Part shown: positions 50,966-61,709 of the stretch, piece by piece
Layout: every line of letters starts with the position of its first letter
Position numbering within the stretch: position 1 is the first letter of the stretch
Assembly: GCA_035255045.1 (NCBI GenBank)
Contig: DATFAA010000054.1
Coordinates: 1 to 64,000 of the forward strand
Length of the DNA: 64,000 nt
Origin: JAGTRP01 sp035255045
Lineage (GTDB): Bacteria; Pseudomonadota; Gammaproteobacteria; Burkholderiales; Rhodocyclaceae
Reading direction: 5' to 3'
Made by a program: the position numbers and the translations under genes
Notes under the pieces: generated by a model
The model's database searches: none
The model's input: only the letters and a program-made list of their open reading frames with translations
Told to the model about the DNA's origin: nothing

Positions 50966-51847
50966 ATGAAGAGATTTCTGATGAGCCTCTGCGCCGCCCT
51001 CCTGGTTTTCGGGATCGTGGTGCAGGACGCCGAAGCCCGCCGCCTCGGCGGCGGCATGTCCCGGGGCATGCAGCGCGAATCCGTGACCCAGCGCCAGGCG
51101 GCCCCGCAGCAAGCGGCGCCCAGCCAGCAGATGGCTCCCCAGTCCATGCCCCAGACTCCCACCGCCCAGACCCAGAAGCGCAACTGGCTGGGGCCCCTGG
51201 CCGGCCTCGCCGCCGGCGTCGGCCTGGCCGCCCTCCTCTCCCATTTCGGCATGGGCGAGGGGCTGGCCAATGTGGTGATGATCCTGCTCCTGGTGATGGC
51301 AGCCGTCTTCGTTTTCAAGCTCGTCTTCCGCCGCAGCCAACCGGCTGCAGGGCGGCAGCCGCTGCAATACGCGGGTCTTGGCTCCGCCGCTGACCGGGCG
51401 GCGGTGCCTGCCGGCCGGGAGCAGCCAGTCGGCGGCGGCTACAGCCAGAGCGTCGCTCCCGCGGTCGGGAACATCCCTGCCGATTTCGACGCCGAGGGCT
51501 TCGCCCGGGTGGCCAAGGTGAACTTCCTGCGGCTGCAGGCTGCCAACGACGCCGGCAACCTGGACGACATCCGGGAGTTCACTACCCCCGAGATGTACGC
51601 CGAGATCAAGCTCGATATCGATGACCGCCATGGCGCCAGGCAGCAGACCGATGTCGTCACCCTCGATGCCGAGGTGCTGGAGGTGGTGTCCGAAGGCAAC
51701 CGACACGTCGCCAGTGTCCGCTTCTACGGCATGATCCGGGAGGAGAAGGACGGCCCGGCCGAGCGTTTCGACGAGGTCTGGAATCTGGTGAAGCCGCTGG
51801 ACGGCAGCCGGGGCTGGCAGGTCGCCGGCATCCAGCAGCTGAACTGA
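50966..51847 (+). CDS. Tim44-like domain protein
   Basis: 293 residues. Signal/anchor at 1-24, a Gln/Pro-rich linker, hydrophobic segments at about 75-94 and 98-117, then a Tim44/MBA1-type domain (about 165-293) with FLRLQAANDAGNLDDIREFTTPEMYAEI and VASVRFYGMIREEKDG. The mitochondrial relative is a matrix import factor; bacterial members are membrane proteins without proven role. Start ATG at 50966 with CGGAG. Its stop overlaps the ubiJ start by one base (TGATG), so all are one transcript from DUF971 to ubiJ. Confidence 0.85.
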   Translation: MKRFLMSLCAALLVFGIVVQDAEARRLGGGMSRGMQRESVTQRQAAPQQAAPSQQMAPQSMPQTPTAQTQKRNWLGPLAGLAAGVGLAALLSHFGMGEGLANVVMILLLVMAAVFVFKLVFRRSQPAAGRQPLQYAGLGSAADRAAVPAGREQPVGGGYSQSVAPAVGNIPADFDAEGFARVAKVNFLRLQAANDAGNLDDIREFTTPEMYAEIKLDIDDRHGARQQTDVVTLDAEVLEVVSEGNRHVASVRFYGMIREEKDGPAERFDEVWNLVKPLDGSRGWQVAGIQQLN

Positions 51848-52419
51848 TGCTGGCGCAAGGGGCGGTGGGCGCCCTCAACCACCTTCTGACCGGTTCCAAC
51901 TGGGCCCGGGAACGGCTGCGCGCCTTCGCCGGGCAACACGCCCGGCTGGCGGGCGGTCCCATAAAGCTCGATCTGGTGGTGGACGGGGAAGGCTATTTCC
52001 GCCGCCTGGAGGGGCCGGCCGATACGGCTCCGGCTGTGACCATCGAATTGCCGGCCGACGCTCCCTTCCGCTTCGTGCTCGACCGCAATTCCGTTTTCGC
52101 TGCCGCCCGGCTGTCCGGCACGGCGGATTTCGCCGAGACCCTGGCCTTCGTCTTCCGCAATCTGCGCTGGGATGTGGAGGAGGATCTTGCCCGCTTCGTG
52201 GGCGACATCGCCGCCCACCGCCTGGTACGGGCCGGCGAGGCTCTAGTCGGCTGGCAGAAGCGGGCCGGCGCCAACCTGGCAGCCAATGCCGCCGAATACC
52301 TGGGCGAGGAATCGGGGATGCTGGTGCCGCGTCGGGAAATGGCCGGCCTGGCGACCGAGACCGAGCGCCTGCGGGCCGAGCTGGCCGAACTGGAACGGCG
52401 CCTGGCCAGGCTCGCCTAA
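51847..52419 (+). CDS. ubiJ: Ubiquinone biosynthesis accessory factor UbiJ (SCP2 domain)
   Basis: 190 residues. Lipid-binding scaffold of the cytosolic ubiquinone biosynthesis complex. SCP2-like fold at about 15-115 (SNWARERLRAFAG, IKLDLVVDGEGYFRRLEG, RLSGTADFAETLAFVFRNLRWDVEEDLARFVGDI) and a coiled-coil C-terminus (ETERLRAELAELERRLARL). Start ATG at 51847 overlaps the Tim44-like gene's stop. The usual third partner, ubiB, does not follow: the transcript meets a bidirectional terminator and the ATP synthase operon instead. Confidence 0.92.
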   Translation: MLAQGAVGALNHLLTGSNWARERLRAFAGQHARLAGGPIKLDLVVDGEGYFRRLEGPADTAPAVTIELPADAPFRFVLDRNSVFAAARLSGTADFAETLAFVFRNLRWDVEEDLARFVGDIAAHRLVRAGEALVGWQKRAGANLAANAAEYLGEESGMLVPRREMAGLATETERLRAELAELERRLARLA

Positions 52420-52446
52420 GCAACCGGCCGGCGATTGGGCAAAAGA

Positions 52447-52470
52447 AAAGGGCAGCCTAGGCTGCCCTTT
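52447..52470. terminator. Bidirectional intrinsic terminator between ubiJ and atpC
   Basis: AAAGGGCAGC (52447-52456), CTAG loop, GCTGCCCTTT (52461-52470), a perfect 10-bp stem followed by T's on the plus strand (to 52472). On the minus strand the stem is followed by CTTTTCTTTT, so it can terminate both the ubiJ and the atpC transcripts. Confidence 0.9.
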
Positions 52471-52492
52471 TTGCTGTCGGAGAACTCCGAAC

Positions 52493-52918
52493 TTAGTGCG
52501 TATGCTTCCGCAGGCGCTGGATGGCTTGCAGCTGGGCGATGGCCTGGGCCAGCTCCGCTTCGGCCGCGGCGTAATCCACCTCGGCCTGGCGGTTGGCCAG
52601 GGCCTCTTCGGCCCGCTTCTTCGCTTCCAGGGCCTTGGCTTCGTCCAGGTCGTGGGCGCGGATGGCGGTGTCGGCCAACACGGTGATCATGTCGGGCTGA
52701 ACCTCCAGCATGCCGCCGGAAACGTACACCAGTTCGTAGTCAGCCTGGCCCGGCACCTTGAGCCGGACGGTGCCCGGCTTGATGCGGGTCAGCAGCGGCG
52801 TGTGGTGGGGCATGATCCCCAGCTCGCCGGCTTCGCCGGGGAAAACGGCGAATTCGACGATGCCGGAGAAGATCTGCTCTTCCGCGCTGACGACATCACA
52901 ATGGACAGAAATTGCCAT
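52493..52918 (-). CDS. atpC: ATP synthase epsilon chain
   Basis: 141 residues. Central-stalk subunit of F1. Beta-sandwich with EFAVFPGEAGELGIMPHHTPLLTRIKPG and two-helix C-terminal domain rich in Ala/Glu/Arg (DEAKALEAKKRAEEALANRQAEVDYA). Last gene of the atp operon; start ATG at 52918 with AGGAG upstream. Follows atpD by 25 bases. Confidence 0.97.
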   Translation of the reverse strand: MAISVHCDVVSAEEQIFSGIVEFAVFPGEAGELGIMPHHTPLLTRIKPGTVRLKVPGQADYELVYVSGGMLEVQPDMITVLADTAIRAHDLDEAKALEAKKRAEEALANRQAEVDYAAAEAELAQAIAQLQAIQRLRKHTH

Positions 52919-52943
52919 GACTGGCTCCTAAACTGGTACAGCG

Positions 52944-54353
52944 TTACTGAAGGGTCTTGGCCTTCTCGATGGCTTCCTCGATGCCGCCGACCATGTAGAA
53001 CGCCTGCTCGGGCAGGTGGTCGTATTCGCCGGCAACGATGCCCTTGAAGCCCTTGATGGTGTCCTTGAGGGACACGAACTTGCCAGGCGAGCCGGTGAAC
53101 ACTTCGGCCACGTGGAAGGGCTGGGACAGGAAACGCTGGATCTTACGAGCGCGGGACACGGCGAGCTTGTCTTCGGGAGACAGTTCGTCCATACCCAGAA
53201 TCGCGATGATGTCGCGCAGTTCCTTGTAGCGCTGCAGGGTCATCTGCACGGCACGGGCGACCTGGTAGTGCTCCTCGCCCACGACCTGCGGGTCGAGCTG
53301 GCGGGAAGTGGAGTCGAGCGGATCGACGGCGGGGTAGATACCCAGGGCGGCGATGTCGCGGGACAGCACGACGGTGGAGTCCAGGTGGAGGAAGGTGGTG
53401 GCGGGAGACGGGTCGGTAAGGTCGTCCGCCGGCACATACACGGCCTGGATGGAGGTGATGGAGCCCACCTTGGTGGAGGTGATGCGCTCCTGCAGGCGGC
53501 CCATTTCCTCGGCCAGGGTCGGCTGGTAGCCCACGGCGGAAGGCATACGGCCCAGCAGAGCGGACACTTCGGTACCGGCCAGGGTGTAACGGTAGATGTT
53601 GTCGATGAACAGCAGGATGTCACGGCCGTCGTCGCGGAAACGCTCGGCCATGGTCAGGCCGGTCAGCGCCACGCGCAGACGGTTGCCCGGGGGCTCGTTC
53701 ATCTGACCGAACACCATCGCGACCTTGTCCAGAACGTTGGAGTCCTTCATCTCGTGGTAGAAGTCGTTGCCCTCACGGGTACGCTCACCCACGCCGGCGA
53801 ACACGGACAGACCCGAGTGCTGCTTGGCGATGTTGTTGATCAGCTCCATCATGTTCACGGTCTTGCCGACGCCGGCGCCACCGAACAGACCCACCTTGCC
53901 GCCCTTGGCGAACGGGCAGATCAGGTCGATAACCTTGATGCCGGTTTCGAGCAGATCGACGGAGGAAGACAGCTCGTCGAACTTCGGAGCGGCCGCGTGG
54001 ATCGGGCGCACTTCGTTGCCGGCGATGGGGCCGGCTTCGTCGATCGGGCGACCGAGAACGTCCATGATGCGGCCCAGGGTGCCTTCACCAACCGGCACGG
54101 AGATGGCGGCGCCGGTGTTGTTGACCTTCATGCCGCGGCGCAGGCCGTCGGAAGAACCCATGGCGATGGTACGGACGACGCCGTCACCCAGCTGCTGCTG
54201 CACTTCGAAGGTCAGGCCGTCTTCGGCCATGCCATTCGACTCGGAAGCATCCAGCTTGAGCGCGTCGTAAACCTTCGGCATCGCGTCGCGCGGGAAGTGG
54301 ATGTCCACCACGGCGCCGATGCACTGAACGATTGAACCTTGACTCATATTCAA
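52944..54353 (-). CDS. atpD: ATP synthase beta chain
   Basis: 469 residues, catalytic F1 subunit. Walker A GGAGVGKTVNMMELI, catalytic GVGERTREGNDFYHEM and the IYVPADDLTDPAPATTF-type loop (VYVPADDLTDPSPATTFLHLDS) are intact. Start ATG at 54353. Fits between atpG and atpC with normal gaps. Confidence 0.99.
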   Translation of the reverse strand: MNMSQGSIVQCIGAVVDIHFPRDAMPKVYDALKLDASESNGMAEDGLTFEVQQQLGDGVVRTIAMGSSDGLRRGMKVNNTGAAISVPVGEGTLGRIMDVLGRPIDEAGPIAGNEVRPIHAAAPKFDELSSSVDLLETGIKVIDLICPFAKGGKVGLFGGAGVGKTVNMMELINNIAKQHSGLSVFAGVGERTREGNDFYHEMKDSNVLDKVAMVFGQMNEPPGNRLRVALTGLTMAERFRDDGRDILLFIDNIYRYTLAGTEVSALLGRMPSAVGYQPTLAEEMGRLQERITSTKVGSITSIQAVYVPADDLTDPSPATTFLHLDSTVVLSRDIAALGIYPAVDPLDSTSRQLDPQVVGEEHYQVARAVQMTLQRYKELRDIIAILGMDELSPEDKLAVSRARKIQRFLSQPFHVAEVFTGSPGKFVSLKDTIKGFKGIVAGEYDHLPEQAFYMVGGIEEAIEKAKTLQ

Positions 54354-54378
54354 ATCCCCAAAAATAAATTCCTACGCG

Positions 54379-55242
54379 TCACACCGCGGCGGCGCCGCCG
54401 ACGATTTCCGAAAGTTCCTTCGTAATCGCAGCCTGACGGGCCTTGTTGTAGACCAGCTTCAACTCGCCGATGACGTTCTTGGCGTTGTCCGAGGCGGACT
54501 TCATGGCCACCATCCGGGCGGACTGCTCGGACGCCATGTTTTCGGCCACAGCCTGGTAAATCAACGCTTCGACGTAGCGGATGAGCAGGTCGTCGATGAC
54601 CGACTTGGCTTCCGGCTCATAGACGTAATCCCACTTGGTCTTGGCGGAACCGACTTCCTCCCCGGACAAGGGAAGAAGCTGCTCGATCACCGGCTCCTGC
54701 TTCATCGTGTTGATGAAGCGGGTGTAGACGATGTAGAGCGCGTCGATCTCGCCGCGCATGTAGGCGTCCAGCTGGACCTTGACGGGTCCGATGAGCTTTT
54801 CGAGGTGCGGCGTGTCGCCCATGCCCACGACGTGGGAGACGACCTTGACGCCGGCACGCTGCATGAAGCCGAAGCCCTTGTTGCCGATGCAGGTGGCGCT
54901 GGTCTTGATGCCCGCAGCGTCCCACTCCTTCATCTTGCCGACGACCAGGCGCAGGGAGTTGCTGTTCAGACCGCCGCACAGACCCTTGTCGGAAGTGACG
55001 AGGATCACGCCCACGTTCCTGACCTGCTCGCGCTTGACCAGGAACGGGTGCTTGTACTCGGTCAGAGCATGCGACAGGTGAGCCGCAACGCGCCGGATCT
55101 TCTCGCCGTAGGGGCGGGCAGCCCGCATCCGGTCCTGCGCCTTGCGCATCTTGGATGCGGCCACCATCTCCATGGCCTTGGTGATCTTGCGCGTGTTCTC
55201 GACGCTCTTGATCTTGTTGCGAATTTCCTTGCCGCTAGGCAT
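54379..55242 (-). CDS. atpG: ATP synthase gamma chain
   Basis: 287 residues, the rotating shaft of F1. N-terminal GKEIRNKIKSVENTRKITKAMEMVAASKMRKAQ and C-terminal MKSASDNAKNVIGELKLVYNKARQAAITKELSEIVGGAAAV, both conserved ends. Start ATG at 55242 with AGGAG. Confidence 0.98.
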   Translation of the reverse strand: MPSGKEIRNKIKSVENTRKITKAMEMVAASKMRKAQDRMRAARPYGEKIRRVAAHLSHALTEYKHPFLVKREQVRNVGVILVTSDKGLCGGLNSNSLRLVVGKMKEWDAAGIKTSATCIGNKGFGFMQRAGVKVVSHVVGMGDTPHLEKLIGPVKVQLDAYMRGEIDALYIVYTRFINTMKQEPVIEQLLPLSGEEVGSAKTKWDYVYEPEAKSVIDDLLIRYVEALIYQAVAENMASEQSARMVAMKSASDNAKNVIGELKLVYNKARQAAITKELSEIVGGAAAV

Positions 55243-55260
55243 GGCGTTCTCCTAAAGCTA

Positions 55261-56799
<1,539 letters not shown>

Positions 56800-56808
56800 G
56801 AAATTCTC

Positions 56809-57345
56809 CTAGTGGTTCAGCGCCGTAGCCATGGCGTCGAGCTTGCCGCGGACTGAAGCATCCAGCATCTGGTCGCCGACCAGTACCTTGATCCCGCCGA
56901 TGAGTTCGGGATCGACCTTGACCGACGCTTCCAGGCGGGTCTTGAAGAAGCCTTCAAGCTGGGGCACGAGGGCCTTGACCTGGGTGTCGTCGAGGGGGAA
57001 GGCCGAGTAGATCTCGGCCTGCTTGGTGCCTTCCTCGGCCTGCTTGTAGCTCTCGTACAAGGCGCCGATCTCGGGCAGCAGCCCCAGGCGGTCGTTGTCG
57101 GCCAGCAGCTGGATGAAGTTCGCCAGCTCCGCGTCTACCGCCGTGCCGCAGACAGACCGGAAGAGGTCGACCAGTTGCGGGGCCGCCACATTGGGATCGC
57201 CGATGGCCGCGCGGGCTTCGGGACTGCCGGCCACTTGGGCGAGCAGAGCGACCTGCTCCGACCACTTGGCCAAAGCGCCACTTTCCTTCGCCGCCCGGAA
57301 CAGGGCTTCGGCGTAAGGACGGGCGATAGTCACGGATTCAGCCAT
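56809..57345 (-). CDS. atpH: ATP synthase delta chain
   Basis: 178 residues, stator subunit linking F1 to the b subunits. N-terminal SVTIARPYAEALFRAAKES and C-terminal VKVDPELIGGIKVLVGDQMLDASVRGKLDAMATALN match OSCP/delta. Start ATG at 57345, 4 bases after atpF. Confidence 0.97.
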   Translation of the reverse strand: MAESVTIARPYAEALFRAAKESGALAKWSEQVALLAQVAGSPEARAAIGDPNVAAPQLVDLFRSVCGTAVDAELANFIQLLADNDRLGLLPEIGALYESYKQAEEGTKQAEIYSAFPLDDTQVKALVPQLEGFFKTRLEASVKVDPELIGGIKVLVGDQMLDASVRGKLDAMATALNH

Positions 57346-57349
57346 GGGC

Positions 57350-57820
57350 TTACAGTTCCTGTTTCAGGGCGCCCAGCATGTCGCCATGCACGGACGCATT
57401 GATTTCCTTGCGCAGGATCTTCTCGGCACCGGCAACCGCCAGTTCGGCGACGCGCTCGCGCAGTTGCTGCTTGGCACGTTCGACTTCCTGGTCGATTTCC
57501 GCCTTGGCGCCGGCGACGACCTTGTCGGCCTCGACCTTGGCAGCGCCCTTGGCTTCCTCGATGATCTGCTGCGCACGCTTTTCGGCTTGGGCGACGAGTT
57601 CGGCGGCCTTGCCCTTGGCTTCGCGCAGGGTCTCGGCGGAGCGCTTGGCAGCGATCTCCTGCTCGTTCTTGCCGCGTTCGGCCGCGGCCAGGCCCTCAGC
57701 GATCTGCGCCTGACGGTCAGCCATCGCCTTTTGCAGCGGCGGCCAGACATACTTCATCGTGATCCAGATGAAGAGCGCAAACCAGATAGCCTGGCCAATC
57801 AGTGTAGCGTTGATATTCAC
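57350..57820 (-). CDS. atpF: ATP synthase b chain
   Basis: 156 residues, peripheral stalk. A single N-terminal helix (about 5-25, ATLIGQAIWFALFIWITMKYV) followed by a long charged coiled coil. Start is GTG at 57820 with AGGAGG upstream. Confidence 0.96.
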   Translation of the reverse strand: MNINATLIGQAIWFALFIWITMKYVWPPLQKAMADRQAQIAEGLAAAERGKNEQEIAAKRSAETLREAKGKAAELVAQAEKRAQQIIEEAKGAAKVEADKVVAGAKAEIDQEVERAKQQLRERVAELAVAGAEKILRKEINASVHGDMLGALKQEL

Positions 57821-57855
57821 GCTAACCTCCTGGTAATAGTGGGTTCAGGCGTGGA

Positions 57856-58116
57856 TTAGTGGACCAGGGCGAGGAACGGGTTGGCGAAGAGCAGGAACAG
57901 GGCGATACCAACACCGATCATGGTCACGGCGTCGAGCAGACCGGCCACGATGAACATCTTGACCTGCAGCGTCGGGATCATCTCGGGTTGGCGGGCAGCG
58001 CCTTCCAGGAAGCGACCACCGAGGATACCGAAGCCAACGGCGGTACCCAGAGCGCCGCAGCCGATCAGGATGGCGACAGCGATAGCGGTGTTGGAGAGGA
58101 CGGTTGCGAGTTCCAT
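57856..58116 (-). CDS. atpE: ATP synthase c chain (proton type)
   Basis: 86 residues, two-helix rotor subunit. The ion-binding carboxylate is Asp62 in AGLLDAVTMIG, and the first helix is Gly/Ala-rich with GRFLEGAARQPE loop. The sodium-type Gln/Glu/Ser-Thr ligands are absent, so protons are the coupling ion. Start ATG at 58116. Confidence 0.97.
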   Translation of the reverse strand: MELATVLSNTAIAVAILIGCGALGTAVGFGILGGRFLEGAARQPEMIPTLQVKMFIVAGLLDAVTMIGVGIALFLLFANPFLALVH

Positions 58117-58178
58117 GTTTACTCCTCAGTAAAGGTAGGTTTGTTGCGGGTTAAAGGTAAAAGAAACTACGAAAACTC

Positions 58179-58979
58179 TTAGTGCGACTCGGCGGCCATG
58201 GACATGTACACGATGGTCAGCATCATGAACACGAAGGCTTGCAGAGTAATGATCAGGATGTGGAACAGTTCCCAGGGCAGGGCCAGGGGGAGCTGGTACA
58301 GACCCAGCAGGGCGATCAGGATGAACACCATTTCACCGGCGTACATGTTGCCGAAAAGACGCAGAGCCAGAGAGATGGGCTTGGCGATGTCCTCGACGAC
58401 GCGGAAGATGAAGTTGATCGGGGCCAGCTTCATGCCGAAGGGGGCGGAGAACACTTCATGCAGGAAGCCGCCGACGCCTTTGACCTTGAAGTTCATCCAC
58501 AGCATGATGAAGAACACGCTGATGGACATGGCGAAGGTCAGGTTGGGGTCGGTGGTGGGGACGAACTTGAAGGGCAGGTGCTCGTTGCCGGTGGCGTGCT
58601 GGGCAACGAAGGGCAGGAAGTCCACCGGCACCAGGTCCATGGCGTTCATGACGAACACCCAGACGAAGATGGTGATGGCGAGCGGAGTGACCAGGGCGCT
58701 CTTGCCGTGGAAGGTGTCGCGGACCTGCTGGTCCACCAGGGAGACCACCATCTCGACGAAATTCTGGCCGCCCTTGGGAATGCCGGCCGTGGCCTTGCTG
58801 GCCAGGATGGCCATGAGGCCGAAGACGACCAGGCCGAGGACGCCGGAAACCAGGATGGTGTCCAGATGGAAAGTCCAGAAACCGGTGCAGACACCATCGA
58901 CTTTGGCGCTGTCCGCACAAACAGCGAGGTTGGTAAGGTGGTGTTGGATATACCCGGCGGTTCCGCCTTCAGCGCTCAT
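58179..58979 (-). CDS. atpB: ATP synthase a chain
   Basis: 266 residues, membrane stator with the proton half-channels. The essential arginine is Arg197 in PISLALRLFGNMYAGE; the helix after it is LIALLGLYQLPLALPWELFH. Start ATG at 58979, 16 bases after atpI. The N-terminus carries AVCADSAKVDGVCTG, with two cysteines of no known role. Confidence 0.97.
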   Translation of the reverse strand: MSAEGGTAGYIQHHLTNLAVCADSAKVDGVCTGFWTFHLDTILVSGVLGLVVFGLMAILASKATAGIPKGGQNFVEMVVSLVDQQVRDTFHGKSALVTPLAITIFVWVFVMNAMDLVPVDFLPFVAQHATGNEHLPFKFVPTTDPNLTFAMSISVFFIMLWMNFKVKGVGGFLHEVFSAPFGMKLAPINFIFRVVEDIAKPISLALRLFGNMYAGEMVFILIALLGLYQLPLALPWELFHILIITLQAFVFMMLTIVYMSMAAESH

Positions 58980-58995
58980 GATTTCTCCCGTCAGC

Positions 58996-59352
58996 CTAGC
59001 GTTTTTTCAGCAATGCCATCCAAAAGATGACGAAGGTTGATGCATAACCAAGGAAGAGGGGCAGGACCGCAACTTCCTTGAATCTCAGAAACACAAGGGC
59101 GAAACCGATGAGAGTGAGCAGGAATTTGAACCCCTCGCCAGCGGCCTGCGCCCGGTAAGCCTTTACCGGGTCCGTACCCGACGTCATCCCCATGGCCCGC
59201 AGCACGTAGCCCAGATTGGCGATGACGCCGATTGATCCCCCGATCAAGACCGAGACTGCCGCGTTATCACCGGCGAAACCCCAGGCGCCGAGCGCCAGGA
59301 TCATCGTCAATGCCGCTTGGCGGCTGAGTATCCAGCTCACTTGCGGGTGCAA
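58996..59352 (-). CDS. atpI: ATP synthase I-like accessory protein
   Basis: 118 residues with three or four membrane helices, matching the AtpI assembly/ion uptake accessory protein at the head of many atp operons. Start is read as TTG at 59352, about 20 bases after the predicted transcription start; a GTG at 59340 is an alternative. The atpI-atpB spacing of 16 bases supports one operon. Confidence 0.85.
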   Translation of the reverse strand: MHPQVSWILSRQAALTMILALGAWGFAGDNAAVSVLIGGSIGVIANLGYVLRAMGMTSGTDPVKAYRAQAAGEGFKFLLTLIGFALVFLRFKEVAVLPLFLGYASTFVIFWMALLKKR

Positions 59353-59379
59353 GGCAGGCCCCGATCAAAAAACTTTGTG

Positions 59380-59408
59380 ACTATAGCAAAGTCTTATAGA
59401 AGAGTCAA
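59380..59408 (-). promoter_or_regulatory. Strong sigma-70 promoter of the atp operon
   Basis: On the minus strand TTGACT (59408-59403), exactly 17 bases, then TATAGT (59385-59380). Both hexamers are close to consensus and lie about 30 bases before the atpI start. The surrounding DNA is AT-rich compared with the rest of the window. It should drive the whole atpIBEFHAGDC operon. Confidence 0.85.
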
Positions 59409-59473
59409 TTTTTGCTATGCACAAAAAGGCCCTTTTCCCAATGCGGATCAAGGATTATGCCGGGTGGGAAATG

Positions 59474-60327
59474 CTAGGGCCGGAGGCGGCCGAGGAGGCC
59501 GTCCAGCTGGTCGAGGCTGCCGAATTCGATGGTCACCTTGCCGGCTCCCTTCTTGTTGGTGCGGATGGCGACCATGGCGCCCAGACTGTCCGACAATTCC
59601 TCCTCGAGGCGCAGGAGGTCGCGGTCCACCGGCTTCTCGGGGGCGGGCTTGGGCGGGTTGAGGAGATTCTGTACCAGGCGCTCGGTTTCCCGCACCGACA
59701 GGTCCTTGTGGACGATGCGCTGGGCGAGCTGGACCTGGGCGGCGCCGGGCACGGGCAGCAGGGCGCGGGCGTGGCCCATGTCGAGCTTGCCCTCCATCAC
59801 CAGGTCCTGGACCGGCGCCGTCAGCTGCAGCAGGCGCAGCAGGTTGGAGGCGGCCGGGCGGGAGCGGCCGACGGCGTCGGCCGCCTGCTGGTGGGTGAGG
59901 CCGAATTCGTCGATGAGGCGCTGCAGCCCCATGGCCTCCTCCAGGGGGTTGAGGTTCTCCCGCTGGATGTTCTCGATCAGGGCCATGGCCAGGGCCTGCT
60001 CGTCCGGAATGACCCGGATCAGCACCGGCACCTCGGTCAGGCCGGCGATCTGCGCCGCCCGCCAGCGCCGCTCGCCGGCGACTATCTCGTAGCGCTCGGC
60101 CCCCGGGGTCGGATCCACGGCCCGCACCAGGATGGGCTGCATGACGCCCTGGGCCTTGATGGATGCCGCCAGTTCGGCCAGGGACTCCTGGTCCATGTGG
60201 GTGCGTGGCTGGTACTTGCCGGGCTTCAGGCGTTCCACCGGCAGGTTGCGCTGTTCGTCCTGCAGCCGGGCGTCGCTGCCGGCCAGCAGGGCGTCGAGGC
60301 CGCGGCCGAGTCCTTTCATCTTGATCA

Positions 60328-60331
<4 letters not shown>
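59474..60331 (-). CDS. parB: Chromosome partitioning protein ParB
   Basis: 285 residues. Binds parS sites and acts as a CTP-dependent clamp. The N-terminus MKGLGRGLDALLAG, the CTPase-site motifs GERRWRAAQ and ENIQRENLNPLEEA and the helix-turn-helix LTHQQAADAVGRSRPAASNLLRLLQL are present; the C-terminal dimerisation end is VTIEFGSLDQLDGLLGRL. Start ATG at 60331 overlaps the parA stop (ATGA); a second ATG follows at once, and MKGLG could be the true start. No parS palindrome was noticed in this window. Confidence 0.96.
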
Positions 60332-61091
<760 letters not shown>

Positions 61092-61095
<4 letters not shown>

Positions 61096-61709
61096 GCCTC
61101 GGCTTTCAGGATGATCAAATGTCTTTCGGCATCGAGCCCGGGCACCGCCAGGGGCTCGATGGCTTCGATGCTTATCCCCGCCGGCAGGGCGGCCATCTCG
61201 TCCGCCGGGCGAACCCCCTTCATGGCCAGCCAGCGGCCTTCCGGCGCCAGCAGGTGGCGGGTGAGGCGGGTGAATTCGGCGAGGTCGGAAAAGGCCCGGG
61301 AGGTGATCTGCCCGAACTGTCCCGCCAGGGTCTCCACCCGGGCATGGACGGCGCGGACATTGGGCAGGCCGAGCTCGATGGCGGCCTGTTGCAGGAAGGT
61401 CGCCTTCTTCTGCACGGCGTCCACCAGGGTCACCTGCAGGTCGGGCCGGGCGATGGCCAGGGGGATGCCCGGCAGGCCGCCGCCGCTGCCCACGTCCAGT
61501 AGGCTACCCGTCCGGACCCAGGGCAGGATCGCCAGGGAATCCAGCAGATGATGGGAGACGGCCTGTTCCGGGTCGCGCAGGGCGGTGAGGTTGTAGGTCC
61601 GGTTCCACTTCAGGAGCAGGTCCCGGTAGGCGAGCAGCTTCTCCTGCGCTGCGGCGGGCAGGTCGAGGCCGAGGGCGGCGAGGCCCGCTGCGAGTTGGCT
61701 GTCCCTCAT
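61092..61709 (-). CDS. rsmG: 16S rRNA (guanine527-N7)-methyltransferase RsmG
   Basis: 205 residues. Methylates G527 of 16S rRNA with SAM. SAM motif LLDVGSGGGLPGIPLAI, then LVDAVQKKATFLQQAAIELGLPNV, and SRAFSDLAEF. The start ATG at 61709 shares ATGA with the mnmG stop. Mutations of such genes give low-level streptomycin resistance in other species. Confidence 0.96.

Noticed and set aside
52420..52492. tRNA or small RNA between ubiJ and atpC
   Set aside because: Only the bidirectional terminator is seen; no cloverleaf.
59431..59471. Possible parB terminator (TTTCCCA and TGGGAAA arms)
   Set aside because: The loop is 24 bases long and the T-run lies 9 bases past the stem, so support is too thin.
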